NCBI GenBank assembly: GCA_964560495.1
Contig: CAZLMM010000012.1
Span: 51,574 to 115,573, forward strand
Direction of reading: 5' to 3'
Length of the DNA: 64,000 bases
Source of the DNA: UBA5069 sp964560495
GTDB lineage: Bacteria > Chloroflexota > Anaerolineae > Caldilineales > Caldilineaceae
Made by a program: the position numbers and the translations under genes. The notes under the pieces were generated by a model. That model was not told where the DNA came from, did no database searches, and was given only the letters and a program-made list of their open reading frames with translations. Positions 1 to 8,107 of this stretch are shown here, in pieces. Position 1 is the first letter of the stretch; the number at the start of each line of letters is the position of its first letter.

Positions 1-780
1 GATCAGCAGCATGGCGCGGTTGAAGACTTTCCACCATGCTTCCAGTTGGGGATACGCCATTTGAATACCCTGGTACGCGTCGCTGGAGACCAGATTGCTG
101 GCGTCATAGCTATCATAGAGCAACCACTGTTGGGCTGCGTCATCATAGCCCACGACCAGACGATAGTGTCCCAGCCCGTCGTTGGGTTCGGCTTCGTGCC
201 AGGTTTCCACCAGCACCGGAATCCCATTGCTCACCAGAGTGCGCAGCAGATCGGCGCTGCCATCGATCAGCAGTGTGGCGCTGTAGCCCTGGCCGCGAGC
301 GTAGTCGGCCATCTCTTGAGGACTGACGTTCTTGTCATCGGGTGACAGACGCAACACGCTGCCCACTGCCGCCTGATCGAGCGAGCTGCCGAAGAAGCTG
401 AGGAGCATGGCGAGAGTGGCGGGGCCACAGTTGTTCCAGGTCTGCCATTCGTGGCGCAGCCCACTGAGTCTGGCGCTGGGGCCGGCCGGGGCAAAAAGCG
501 CCGGCGTTGGCGTGGGCGGCGCCGGCGTGATCGTGGGCAGGATCGCCAGCGCAGGTGTGGCGGTGGAAGTCGGCGCAAGGGGTGTTGGCGTCGGTTCAGG
601 TTGCAATACGATGGATGGCTGCGTCGACGCAGCGGTCGAGGAAGCAGCGCGCTGCGCCATCCCCGGGCCGCTCTGGCTGGCTGCGCCGATGATGGCCAGG
701 GCCAGCGCAGTCAACAACACCAGGATGAGAATTGTGGGAATCAGGGGAACGCGGCGTCGAGATGTACGGGTCGAGCGCAT
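1..780 (-). CDS. C39-like cysteine peptidase, membrane-anchored or secreted (partial, runs off the left edge)
   Basis: An open frame reads leftward from the ATG at 780 to base 1 without a stop, giving at least 260 residues. Residues 12-34 form one hydrophobic segment after an Arg-rich start, so the protein is a secreted precursor or has an N-terminal anchor. A Pro/Thr-rich linker follows (about 60-100), then a papain-fold domain of the Peptidase_C39_2 type: NNCGPATLAM carries the likely nucleophile Cys118, GLGHYRLVVGYDD carries the likely His205, and an Asp follows in YDSYD. Family knowledge suggests cleavage of peptides outside the membrane; the substrate is unknown. The C-terminus is outside the window. 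It lies just downstream of the truncated GH3 gene on the same strand. Confidence 0.8.
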   Translation of the reverse strand, partial: MRSTRTSRRRVPLIPTILILVLLTALALAIIGAASQSGPGMAQRAASSTAASTQPSIVLQPEPTPTPLAPTSTATPALAILPTITPAPPTPTPALFAPAGPSARLSGLRHEWQTWNNCGPATLAMLLSFFGSSLDQAAVGSVLRLSPDDKNVSPQEMADYARGQGYSATLLIDGSADLLRTLVSNGIPVLVETWHEAEPNDGLGHYRLVVGYDDAAQQWLLYDSYDASNLVSSDAYQGIQMAYPQLEAWWKVFNRAMLLI

Positions 781-1076
781 GAAGCCTTAGTAACCGCCCA
801 GAAATAACTGGAAGTTGGTTGAGGATTGCGGGGTCCAATTTCCGCCAGGAGGCTGCCATCCTGCCCCATGCCGATCATGGTGTGAAACATCATGCCGGCC
901 TTCTCCGCCACGGTCATTCGGCTGAGAAGATCGGCCACACGCTCGTCCACAGGTCGGCGACTGTCCTCATAGGGATCCAGCCGGCCATTCTTGTTCAGAT
1001 CGCGATAGGCGAGGTCGCCGTCGAATAGGAGCAGCGGCTCTGGGCCGAGTGCAAAGGGCGCGGAAGTGTTCTGCAT
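741..1076 (-). pseudogene. Truncated glycoside hydrolase family 3 gene (N-terminal fragment only)
   Basis: A strong ribosome binding site (GGAGAGGAGA) precedes the ATG at 1076. The first 75-85 residues look like the start of a family 3 beta-glucosidase: YRDLNKNGRLDPYED, then VDERVADLLSRMTVAEKAG and MFHTMIG. GH3 enzymes are usually 600-900 residues, but here family-like sequence ends near base 836. The frame then runs out of phase into the start of the neighbouring C39 gene and stops at 741. All catalytic residues are missing, so no glycosidase activity is expected. The RpiR regulator 23 bases upstream probably once controlled it. The remnant looks like the scar of a deletion. Confidence 0.72.
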
Positions 1077-1099
1077 ATCTCTCCTCTCCTATCTCCTGG

Positions 1100-1966
1100 T
1101 TACTGTGCGCCGTCATCTGGCGCGGTGGTTTCGGGTCGCATGAGAAACTCATAGACTTCATGGAAGGCATGGCGTTGGCGCTCGGCGCTTTCCATGTCAT
1201 CGCCGCAGGCGATCGTCACCAACGTGGCCAGCGCGGAGGAGAGCGCCACGAGGCTTGGCCAGGCGTCGCCAGAATGCGACGGCGCAAAGATGACCAGGTC
1301 TGCGGCGCGGTTGACTGGGCTATCCAACGCGCCGACGACGCCGAGCAACGGACAGCCGCGGCTGCGGGCGAACTCCATGGCGCGCGCCACGTCGTCGCCA
1401 TACGCGGCGGCGCTTACGCCGATGACCAGTGTATCGCTGGTCAGGTTTGTCAGCGCGCCCGCCAGCCGGATGGGATCGTTGTTGGCGGCCTTGGCTGTCA
1501 CACCGCGCTGCTGGATCTGTTGGGCAGCCATTTGCACCATTGTCTCAGCAAAGCCTTCGCCAATGAACAGGATGGATGAGGCGGCAGCAAGCATTTCGGC
1601 CACACGGGCAATCTGCTCCGGCGGCGAGTGCACCACCATCTGGCTGAGATTGTGTTGTTCCTGTTCGATGCGGCGTCGGAAGAGAGCCGCTGTGCTGTAT
1701 GCAAGAAGCGGCTGGGGTTCATAGGCTGCGTAGATCTCCGCCTTTACCTGGTCGCGGATTTCCTGAAGCAGCGCGGGGTATCCCTTGTAATCGAGACGTT
1801 GGGCGAAACGGACGATGGTTGTCGTGTCCACGCCGGCGGCAGCTGCCAACTCGGCCGCGGTCATGAACGCAACCTCGTAATAGTTGCTCATGATGAAGTC
1901 GGCCACACGGCGGTAGCTTCTACTCAAATGCTCGTAGTAGTCCCGAATTCGTTCTCGATACATCAA
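1100..1966 (-). CDS. MurR/RpiR family transcriptional regulator with SIS domain
   Basis: The 288-residue product has the two-part family architecture. The N-terminal helix-turn-helix of about 77 residues includes MTAAELAAAAGVDTTTIVRF. A SIS sugar-phosphate-binding domain spans about 125-255 (SSILFIGEGFAETMVQMAA, DTLVIGVSAAAYGDDV). Members bind phosphosugars and switch catabolic or cell-wall recycling operons. A near-consensus promoter lies about 70 bases upstream. The gene ends 23 bases before the truncated GH3 gene, so an ancestral sugar-degradation operon is likely. Two adjacent ATG codons (1966, 1963) could serve as start. The family is secure; the effector sugar is unknown. Confidence 0.9.
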   Translation of the reverse strand: MMYRERIRDYYEHLSRSYRRVADFIMSNYYEVAFMTAAELAAAAGVDTTTIVRFAQRLDYKGYPALLQEIRDQVKAEIYAAYEPQPLLAYSTAALFRRRIEQEQHNLSQMVVHSPPEQIARVAEMLAAASSILFIGEGFAETMVQMAAQQIQQRGVTAKAANNDPIRLAGALTNLTSDTLVIGVSAAAYGDDVARAMEFARSRGCPLLGVVGALDSPVNRAADLVIFAPSHSGDAWPSLVALSSALATLVTIACGDDMESAERQRHAFHEVYEFLMRPETTAPDDGAQ

Positions 1967-2033
1967 AATGACTCACATTTTCTTTACAGTGCATCATGGG
2001 GGAGACAGGCGCATGGGATGTCAGTAACAAGAC

Positions 2034-2062
2034 AGTATAGAAAGGACAAGAAGTTTTGTCAA
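2034..2062 (-). promoter_or_regulatory. Near-consensus sigma70-type promoter for the RpiR gene
   Basis: Reading the minus strand, TTGACA (2062-2057) and TATACT (2039-2034) are separated by exactly 17 bases. The predicted transcript start near 2027 gives a leader of about 60 bases before the ATG at 1966. Confidence 0.75.
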
Positions 2063-2171
2063 CAATGATGGCGATTGCCCTACGCAATAGAAATTTCATT
2101 TGCGGCAATCCTGTGCTTCAGGCTTCGCCCATTTCAAGCCCTGGCAGACGCGACGACACAAGCGCGCTCAA

Positions 2172-2200
2172 TTGCGCAGACGGCAGGATTCTGTTACGAT
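2172..2200 (+). promoter_or_regulatory. Promoter for the polysaccharide deacetylase gene, possibly leaderless
   Basis: TTGCGC at 2172-2177 and TACGAT at 2195-2200 are 17 bases apart. The expected start of transcription falls on or next to the in-frame GTG at 2207, so the message may have no leader. Confidence 0.5.
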
Positions 2201-2206
2201 GGCATC

Positions 2207-3370
2207 GTGTTGAGCAAAAAAAATGGGCTGCATGTGCAGCGAAACACGCCCGAGTCCTGTTGTTTTCAATCACGGGGGGCGGCGACCTGGTGGGACGTTC
2301 GCGCAGTCGCCATAGCCTTTCTCCTGATTGTCTTGCTGGCAGGCTGCGTATCTCCTGTATCCCCAGTAGTTTCTGTCGATCCTGCCATCCCAGGTGAACA
2401 ACCGCCTTCCGCTCAAGCACCCCAGCCAGACCTGAACAGCCTGACCTCCCCATTGGAAACACCCACGCCAGCAATCGGCGATCATGGACTATCTTCCAAC
2501 ATCGTAGACACAACCACACTGACGATCGTGCTGACGCGGGAAGCGACCAAACCGGCGTCGGCGCTTCTGCCGACTCCCACGAGCAAGCCAGAGCAGCCGG
2601 TCGTCGTCCTCCCCACGCCGACGCCCAAACCCACGGCGTCACCCGTTGCAGCCTTGCAGCCTACGGCTGATGGTGTGGCGCGCAGCGTTCATGCGCCGAT
2701 CCTCATGTATCACTATCTCAGTGCGCCGCCCCCTGACGCAGACATCTATCGCAAAGACCTCTCCGTCACGCCGGAGCTTTTCGCCGCCCATTTGGACCGT
2801 ATCCAGGCTGAAGGGTATCAGACGATCACACTATACGACCTCTTCCTGCACTTGACGCAAGGCGCGCCGCTGCCAGAGAAGCCTGTGGTGATCACCTTTG
2901 ACGACGGCTATCGCGACAACTATGAAAACGCCTTTCCTTTGCTCAAAGAACGAGGCATGACCGCAACGTTTTTCGTTGTCACGGACTTCATCGACGAGGA
3001 GCGTCCGGCCTATTTGACGTGGGAGATGGTGCGCGAGATGCACGATGGAGGCATGGACATCGAATCTCATGGGCGCAACCACGTGAGCCTGAAGGGCAAA
3101 GAGAACGACTATCTGGTGTGGCAGGCGTTGGGCAGCCTGGAAACCATCGAATATGAGATTGGCAAGCGTCCGCGTTTTATCTCTTACCCGGCAGGTGAAT
3201 ACGACCAGGCAACGATTGACATCTTTCGCAGCGCCAACTATTGGGCAGGGTTGACCACCCAACAGGGTGCAACCCACAGCATGGACGCGCCCTTCGAGTG
3301 GAAGCGAGTGCGGGTGCGCGGCTCGACTACGCCGGACGATCTGGCGAATCTGCTGGCGTTGGATTGGTGA
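2207..3370 (+). CDS. Polysaccharide deacetylase family lipoprotein
   Basis: The GTG at 2207 is chosen because the only good promoter ends at 2200; the frame is open back to 2075. After a long charged n-region, a hydrophobic stretch ends in a lipobox, LLAGC, predicting a lipid-anchored exported protein. A Pro/Thr-rich linker of about 110 residues follows. The C-terminal NodB-type domain has ILMYHYL, the metal-binding TFDDGY motif, ATFFVVTDF, ESHGRNH with metal-ligand histidines, and SYPAGEY. Family members remove N- or O-acetyl groups from chitin-like, peptidoglycan or biofilm polysaccharides outside the membrane. Its last 44 bases overlap the end of the opposite-strand DUF309 gene. Confidence 0.85.
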   Translation: MLSKKNGLHVQRNTPESCCFQSRGAATWWDVRAVAIAFLLIVLLAGCVSPVSPVVSVDPAIPGEQPPSAQAPQPDLNSLTSPLETPTPAIGDHGLSSNIVDTTTLTIVLTREATKPASALLPTPTSKPEQPVVVLPTPTPKPTASPVAALQPTADGVARSVHAPILMYHYLSAPPPDADIYRKDLSVTPELFAAHLDRIQAEGYQTITLYDLFLHLTQGAPLPEKPVVITFDDGYRDNYENAFPLLKERGMTATFFVVTDFIDEERPAYLTWEMVREMHDGGMDIESHGRNHVSLKGKENDYLVWQALGSLETIEYEIGKRPRFISYPAGEYDQATIDIFRSANYWAGLTTQQGATHSMDAPFEWKRVRVRGSTTPDDLANLLALDW

Positions 3371-4193
3371 CAACGGGCAAATCAGCGTACTCGATGCGAG
3401 GGAATCTGCCCTGGTCGAATTCACCAAGCCGTTCGGGGCCGCGCACGGCCACCTCTGCGTGAATGGCCTCTGCTTGACGGCGGAACTCACCTAGGCGCAG
3501 TCCCTGGCACACCTCTGGCAAATCGGCCAAACGCGGCAATCCCCGTCGAAACATCTTGATGCAGCCGGCCCAATTGCCGCGCTGAATCTGCAGGAAGGCG
3601 ACGCCTACTTGCAGAAGGCCCTGATACATCTCGCGAACGGGACGTGGCTCTTCCAGCCAGGCGCGCTCCAAAAATTCGTGCTGCTCGAAGTAATGGCCGC
3701 GGTTGAACTCGGCGACGCCCTGCGCTGCGGTTGGGCTGAGGACGTTGTCCCAACCGGCGGGATAGCGCGTGGGCGGGTTGATATGGCGCGCCGCCACCGC
3801 TCTCAGTTCGTCCATCATACGGCTGCGTGCCCAGGCATGATCGGCGCCGGCGCGCCGGGCCCGGCGCAGCGACTCAACGTCAACATGACTGCCAAAGGCA
3901 TAGAGGGGAATCTGCCGTGTGTGAGGACGCAGCTTGCAGCGCTGTATGGCGGCGAACCAATCGCCCTCACTGGAGAGATCGAGCAGGGCGAGCACAGGAA
4001 AAGAGCGATCTACTGCGACCACGAAGGCGGCAGCGTTCTCTGTGGTGATAGGATAGCCGCCCTGGCTACGAATTACATCTTCCATACGTGCGCCGAGGAA
4101 AAGGTCGGGAACGAGGATCACCACGGCGGGGCGGCTGGTCGCCCATGATGAAAATGTGCTCTGTTGGGCGTCGATTGATTCTGTACTGTTCAT
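3327..4193 (-). CDS. DUF309 protein with N-terminal response-regulator-like domain
   Basis: The ATG at 4193 (MNSTESIDAQ) is preferred; the frame is open to 4472, but that extension overlaps XseB and looks non-coding. The 288-residue product has a receiver-like N-terminal half (PAVVILVPDLFLG, ALLDLSSEGDW, IPLYAFGSHVD). The usual run of acidic phospho-acceptor residues is not clear, so this may be a pseudo-receiver. The C-terminal half (about 150-240) matches DUF309, with FNRGHYFEQHEFLERAW followed by MYQGLLQVGVAFLQ. DUF309 has no established activity. It runs tail to tail with the deacetylase and diverges from XseB. Confidence 0.75.
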   Translation of the reverse strand: MNSTESIDAQQSTFSSWATSRPAVVILVPDLFLGARMEDVIRSQGGYPITTENAAAFVVAVDRSFPVLALLDLSSEGDWFAAIQRCKLRPHTRQIPLYAFGSHVDVESLRRARRAGADHAWARSRMMDELRAVAARHINPPTRYPAGWDNVLSPTAAQGVAEFNRGHYFEQHEFLERAWLEEPRPVREMYQGLLQVGVAFLQIQRGNWAGCIKMFRRGLPRLADLPEVCQGLRLGEFRRQAEAIHAEVAVRGPERLGEFDQGRFPRIEYADLPVVTNPTPADSPDRPA

Positions 4194-4274
4194 GCAAGGG
4201 AGTTTACCATGCCGTCGAATTTGGATACAATGCGTGACAGAGTTGGAGGCGCAGGCGCGCCGCATGAGCAAAGA

Positions 4275-4517
4275 ATGAGTGCTATGAACACCATAACCAA
4301 TGAACTGAGCTACGAAGAGGCATTTGGCCGCCTGGAAGAGACATTGGCGCGCCTGGAGAGCGGCGATCTGCCGCTGGAAGAGACAATGGCGCTCTATGAA
4401 CAGGGAGTGACCCTGGCGGAACACTGCATGCGCAAATTGGATGAGGCGGAGCTGCGCGTGCGTTTGTGGCAAAACAACGGCCAGGCCGTTCCATTCCAGG
4501 AATGGCAGAAAGAATGA
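4275..4517 (+). CDS. xseB: Exodeoxyribonuclease VII small subunit
   Basis: The 80-residue product has the compact family signature: LSYEEAFGRLEETLARLESGDLPLEETMALYEQG, then a helix with LAEHCMRKLDEAELRV (quoted in part; positions about 10-60). XseB pairs with XseA to degrade single-stranded DNA into oligonucleotides. The start at 4275 (MSAMNT) gives the usual family length; ATG 4284 is equally possible and 4209 looks too far upstream. No xseA gene lies in the window. The C-terminus carries a short extra tail rich in Asn and Gln. Confidence 0.88.
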   Translation: MSAMNTITNELSYEEAFGRLEETLARLESGDLPLEETMALYEQGVTLAEHCMRKLDEAELRVRLWQNNGQAVPFQEWQKE

Positions 4518-4545
4518 ATTTTTATCAACAATTTTGGAATAATTC

Positions 4546-4574
4546 TTGGCAACTCGTCTGGCCTGTGCTATGAT
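4546..4574 (+). promoter_or_regulatory. Promoter for the VOC gene with a long leader
   Basis: TTGGCA (4546-4551) and TATGAT (4569-4574) are 17 bases apart. The predicted transcript start near 4581 leaves about 173 bases of leader before the GTG at 4754. A 7 bp hairpin (4581-4587 with 4609-4615) opens the leader. Confidence 0.65.
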
Positions 4575-4654
4575 AATCTCCGTCTGTCTCGCTTGCGCTC
4601 GCGGATGCAGACGGTAATGCTCATGAAAATGATTGTCGGGCCACTTTTGGGGCT

Positions 4655-4722
4655 AAACTGCGGTTGCTTTGAAATCAGGAGTTTTCACAGTTCAAAAATT
4701 CCTGGTTTCAAATAGAGCGAAG
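4655..4722 (+). repeat. 68-bp structured element, copy A (hairpin with conserved flanks)
   Basis: The first 20 bases and the last segment (GGTTTCAAA, one variable base, AGAGCGAAG) are the same as in a second copy at 52395-52462. Between them, 4668-4685 pairs with 4694-4712 in a long stem with G-U pairs. The stem sequence differs from that of copy B, yet pairing is kept. It lies in the predicted leader, 31 bases upstream of the VOC start codon. Confidence 0.75.
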
Positions 4723-4753
4723 TATAACGGAAAAGACAAGGTAAGGACGAGAC

Positions 4754-5098
4754 GTGAAAATCCAGTATCTTGAGATAGTGACTCATGACGTAGATGGGGT
4801 GTGCGCCGCCTACGCATCAGCGAACGGAGCACAGTTCAGTGCGCCTGATGCTGGACTCGGGGACGCACGCACCGCTGCATTGGCAGGCGGTGGGCTGGTG
4901 GGAGTGCGAGCGCCCTTACGTGAGACTGAGGAGCCGGTGGTGCGGCCCTACTGGCTGGTGAAAGACATCGATGCGGCGGTCGCCGCGATAGCCGAAGCAG
5001 GCGGGAAGGTCGCCGTTCCGCCTATGACGATATCAGGTCACGGGACAATTGCCATCTATCTGCAAGGCGGCAATGATCACGGCTTGTGGCAGCTTTAG
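4754..5098 (+). CDS. VOC (glyoxalase/bleomycin resistance) family protein
   Basis: The 114-residue product starts at a GTG preceded by AAGGACGAG. It has the single-module VOC pattern: IQYLEIVTHDVDGVCAAYA at the start, a middle section with LGDARTAALAGG, then YWLVKDIDAAVAAIAEAGGKV and a C-terminal strand. Family members are metal-dependent lyases, isomerases or dioxygenases, or binding proteins; one VOC unit usually dimerises to build the site. The metal ligands cannot be assigned with confidence. It sits behind its own promoter and a long leader that carries the structured 68-bp element, suggesting control at the RNA level. Confidence 0.75.
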   Translation: MKIQYLEIVTHDVDGVCAAYASANGAQFSAPDAGLGDARTAALAGGGLVGVRAPLRETEEPVVRPYWLVKDIDAAVAAIAEAGGKVAVPPMTISGHGTIAIYLQGGNDHGLWQL

Positions 5099-5275
5099 TC
5101 GAACGAAAGCTGTGCAGCCGCGACCAGACAATTCATTCAAGCCGACGCTGCTTTGCAGTGCAGCTTGATTCAGGCGATCTCATCTGCGCCGACCCTGTTT
5201 CGCACCGCTCGAAAGCGCCTTCGTTTTTGGGGCGTCGGGGCCAGAGTCGGTCATCACTTGCGATTGGGAGGGACG

Positions 5276-6616
5276 ATGCGACGTATTGTCTTGATTCAGC
5301 CCCGGCGTGACGGTCGAGTTTTCGGCAAGTCTCCCGGCTCTCCATACACCCTGATGCGCCTGGCTTCCCTGACGCCAGATGAAATCCCCGTGGAAATCTG
5401 GGACGAGAATGTGCGTGATCTGCCGCTGGACACCTTACGCGAGGGCGATCTGGTGGGTATCACCTCCATGAGCGTCACCATCCAGCGCGCCGAACAGATT
5501 GCCCGACGCGCCATGAAACAGGGCGCCGGCGTAGTGGTGGGCGGCGTCCACGCCACAGTGATGCCCGACCACACCCAAACCTTTGCCCACAGTGTGATGG
5601 TGGGCGAGGGTTACTTCACCTGGCAGCGTCTGATACAGAGTTTCGCCGCAGAGGGCGTCAAGGGGATGGAGCCGCTCTATGTCGATGAACAGTGGGCAGA
5701 CTTGAAGGGGCTGGCGTCCATCTCCGATCGGGTGATCCAGATGGTGGATGAACGGAACAACTACTGGACTCCCTATCTGGAGATCACGCGCGGCTGTCCC
5801 CGCAACTGTTCGTTTTGCACTGCCATCCGGGTCAGTGGGCGCAGGATGCGCCTGCGCCCCGTGGATGAGGTGATCGATGAGATCGAGCGACGGCGCATCA
5901 AACGTTTCTTTCTTACCGATGACAACTTCGGCCTGAACTTCACCACCGACCCAGAGTATTGCGCCCAACTTTTCGAGGCCCTGGCAAAGCTCGACCTCAA
6001 TGGCTGGACCTGTCAGTCGGAGATGAGCATCGCCAAACACCCGGAACTGCTGGAGATGAGCGTGGCGGCGCACCTGGACAAACACTTCATCGGCTTCGAG
6101 AGCGTCAATCCAGAGAATCGCAGTTCTTTGGGCGGCAAATCCAAGGGGATGGCCCAAAGCGCCGTCGAAGCTATTCGCACCATTCGCAGTCATGGCGTGG
6201 GCGTGGTGGGGTTATTCGTCATGGGTTTCGACCAAGATACGCCGGCCACTTTTCAGGCAATGTGGGACTTCATTCGCACCAGCGAGTTGGACAGCGTCAG
6301 CACAACCATGCTCACGCCCTATCCAGGCACGCCCTTCCGGGAGCAGGTGGTGGCCGAAGGACGTCTGCTCGATCTGCCGTGGGACCATTACGACACGGCC
6401 CATGTTACCTTTGTACCCAAGAACTTCACCGTCGATGAGCTGCGCAGCGCCTATGATTGGCTGTGTCGCAAGATCTACAGCCCCACGCAAATCGCCCGTC
6501 GGGGCATGCGCTCTCTGGGGCGCTACCCCCTGGCCAAGGCCAGTCGCAAGCTCTTTGGCAGCTTCAGCACCGATTATGGTTATCGCCGTACTTACGCCTA
6601 TCGCAACATGCTGTAA
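5276..6616 (+). CDS. Radical SAM protein with B12-binding domain
   Basis: The start at 5276 (MRRIVLIQPRRDG) follows GGGAGGGACG; the frame is open further upstream but without family-like sequence. The 446-residue product has an N-terminal cobalamin-binding-type Rossmann domain (about 1-130, with VGITSMSVTIQRAEQIA and VVVGGVHATVMPD) and a radical SAM barrel with the CPRNCSFC cluster motif near residue 180. The C-terminal part has LTPYPGTPFREQV, typical of the BchE/P-methylase-like family. Such enzymes bind a 4Fe-4S cluster, SAM and often cobalamin, and perform methylations or ring rearrangements. The substrate cannot be told from the sequence, and no biosynthetic cluster surrounds it. Confidence 0.87.
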   Translation: MRRIVLIQPRRDGRVFGKSPGSPYTLMRLASLTPDEIPVEIWDENVRDLPLDTLREGDLVGITSMSVTIQRAEQIARRAMKQGAGVVVGGVHATVMPDHTQTFAHSVMVGEGYFTWQRLIQSFAAEGVKGMEPLYVDEQWADLKGLASISDRVIQMVDERNNYWTPYLEITRGCPRNCSFCTAIRVSGRRMRLRPVDEVIDEIERRRIKRFFLTDDNFGLNFTTDPEYCAQLFEALAKLDLNGWTCQSEMSIAKHPELLEMSVAAHLDKHFIGFESVNPENRSSLGGKSKGMAQSAVEAIRTIRSHGVGVVGLFVMGFDQDTPATFQAMWDFIRTSELDSVSTTMLTPYPGTPFREQVVAEGRLLDLPWDHYDTAHVTFVPKNFTVDELRSAYDWLCRKIYSPTQIARRGMRSLGRYPLAKASRKLFGSFSTDYGYRRTYAYRNML

Positions 6617-6621
6617 AACAT

Positions 6622-6655
6622 GAAGGCCGAAGATAGGCGCCCATCTTCGGCCTTC
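6622..6655. terminator. Bidirectional terminator hairpin between convergent genes
   Basis: A perfect 13 bp stem (6622-6634 with 6643-6655) around an 8-base loop sits between the end of the radical SAM gene and the end of the oppositely oriented GNAT gene. A pyrimidine-rich run (CTCTTCTTTT) follows on the plus strand. Confidence 0.75.
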
Positions 6656-6675
6656 AATCGCTCTTCTTTTCGTCC

Positions 6676-7257
6676 CTACTCCGGCGCAGCAATGCGCAAG
6701 ATCGTCTCCCCATGGGTTGTCGTCGACTCGGTTGGCAAATCAAGCTCGCGAAAGAGCTTGATGGCTGGATAATTGTCTGCCTCAATCTCAGCCAAAATCG
6801 TCTTGACTTTCATCTGCCGCGCCAACAACACCATGCGTCGCAACAGCTCGGTCGCCACTCCTTCGCCCTGAAAATCATCGCGCACAACGATGGCCGCCTC
6901 TGCTTCGGGTGCATTGGGTTGATGGTCGGGGCGCATGAGTCGGGCGACGCCCACGATGTGTTCTCCTGTCTCATCCCGATAGAGGGCCAACACCGCCCCG
7001 CCGTTTGTGCGGTTGTCCACATTCACGAAATAATTGGCTCGTTCCTGCAACAGAGCCGGGTCAGGGTTTTCCAGGGGTGTGTGAAAGCGACGACGTTTTG
7101 CTTCGGGCGAAAGACGATTGAAAAAGTCGATCAGCCCTTCTTTGTCGCCATGACGAATCAAGCGCGAGCGGAGAGTACGCCCCGTGCGTGTTTTGAACCA
7201 GGGGCGAACCCGGTTGATGTCTTGGGTATACCGTTTGCGATCCTGTCTGATGAACAT
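6676..7257 (-). CDS. GNAT family N-acetyltransferase
   Basis: The 193-residue product contains a GCN5-type acetyltransferase domain over about 30-185. The pattern is LSPEAKRRRFHTP, then a core strand EHIVGVARLM, and the acetyl-CoA pyrophosphate loop DDFQGEGVATELLRRM, followed by VKTILAEIEADNYPAIKLF. This arrangement resembles the acetyltransferase domains fused to acyl-CoA synthetases of the Pat/AcuA type. An N-terminal basic region (RQDRKRYTQDINR) precedes it. The acceptor substrate is unknown. It is transcribed toward the radical SAM gene and separated from it by a shared terminator. Confidence 0.85.
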   Translation of the reverse strand: MFIRQDRKRYTQDINRVRPWFKTRTGRTLRSRLIRHGDKEGLIDFFNRLSPEAKRRRFHTPLENPDPALLQERANYFVNVDNRTNGGAVLALYRDETGEHIVGVARLMRPDHQPNAPEAEAAIVVRDDFQGEGVATELLRRMVLLARQMKVKTILAEIEADNYPAIKLFRELDLPTESTTTHGETILRIAAPE

Positions 7258-7279
7258 GTCGCTCTCCTTTGAACCTGAC

Positions 7280-7978
7280 TCAACCTACAAATGTCCCCAG
7301 AGCTGCGTTTCCCAGTATTTCTACGTCATGCGATGTCAGGGCAGTCAATTCTCCCAGAGGGAGACAAGGCGGGCCATATATCGAAGTGATGAGGCGCTGA
7401 AGATTGGGTGACGTGGACACCCGTCCGACAGCGATGCACGCCATGCCTGCACGACGCGCCGCCTCGACGCCAGCCAGGCTATCCTCGATCACGATACAGT
7501 CAGCGGGTGAGGCGCCCACCGCCGCCGCAGAGTTCAAAAAGATGGCGGGATGAGGTTTTGCCTGCGCCAGACCATGGGCCGACATGAGGCTCATGAAGAA
7601 GTCGCCAATCTCCAGCTTGGCGATGAGCGCGACAATGTTCGCCATTGCGCCCGATGAACTGACCACCTGGCGCACGCCCTCGCTCTGGAAGCGCGTCAGC
7701 CACTCTTGCACGCCAGGAAGCAACGTCACCTGGGCTTCGGGCAGCAACGCCCGAAAGGCCATCTCTTTGCGGCGAGAGATTGCGCTGATCGTTGCAGGTG
7801 TAGCTCCTGTTCCCAACAGACGTGTCAGGACTTCGCCATTGCTCTGACCGAAGTCGTGCAGGAACATGTCGTGCGTGTATTCGACGCCCAAGCCATTCAT
7901 GACATTCTGCCAGGCAGTGAAGTGCACCGCCTGGGTATCAGCCAGGGTACCGTCCAAATCCCACAATATCACACGCAT
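7280..7978 (-). CDS. HAD-superfamily hydrolase, beta-phosphoglucomutase-like
   Basis: The 232-residue product starts at ATG 7978, preceded by AAGGTCG. A TATAAT box at 8039-8034 on this strand overlaps the next ATG upstream, so that upstream start would not be transcribed. Motif I is WDLDGTLADTQ, with nucleophile Asp and general acid Asp near residues 7-9. A helical cap follows (about 20-85), then motif II VVSSSGA, and motif IV DCIVIEDSLAGVEAARRAGM. These are features of subfamily I phosphatases and phosphomutases such as PgmB. The substrate is probably a small phosphorylated sugar. The GNAT gene lies 22 bases downstream on the same strand and may be co-transcribed. Confidence 0.85.
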   Translation of the reverse strand: MRVILWDLDGTLADTQAVHFTAWQNVMNGLGVEYTHDMFLHDFGQSNGEVLTRLLGTGATPATISAISRRKEMAFRALLPEAQVTLLPGVQEWLTRFQSEGVRQVVSSSGAMANIVALIAKLEIGDFFMSLMSAHGLAQAKPHPAIFLNSAAAVGASPADCIVIEDSLAGVEAARRAGMACIAVGRVSTSPNLQRLITSIYGPPCLPLGELTALTSHDVEILGNAALGTFVG

Positions 7979-8107
7979 CGTCACGTTTCGACCTTGCCGG
8001 GAAAGCGAACTGTCGTCAGACTCTGTGTTGGTCATTATATCAGGTGATGACGCAGCGCGCCATATCGACCGTTGGTGAATTGGGATAGCTTGCCGGCGCC
8101 GCAAGGT

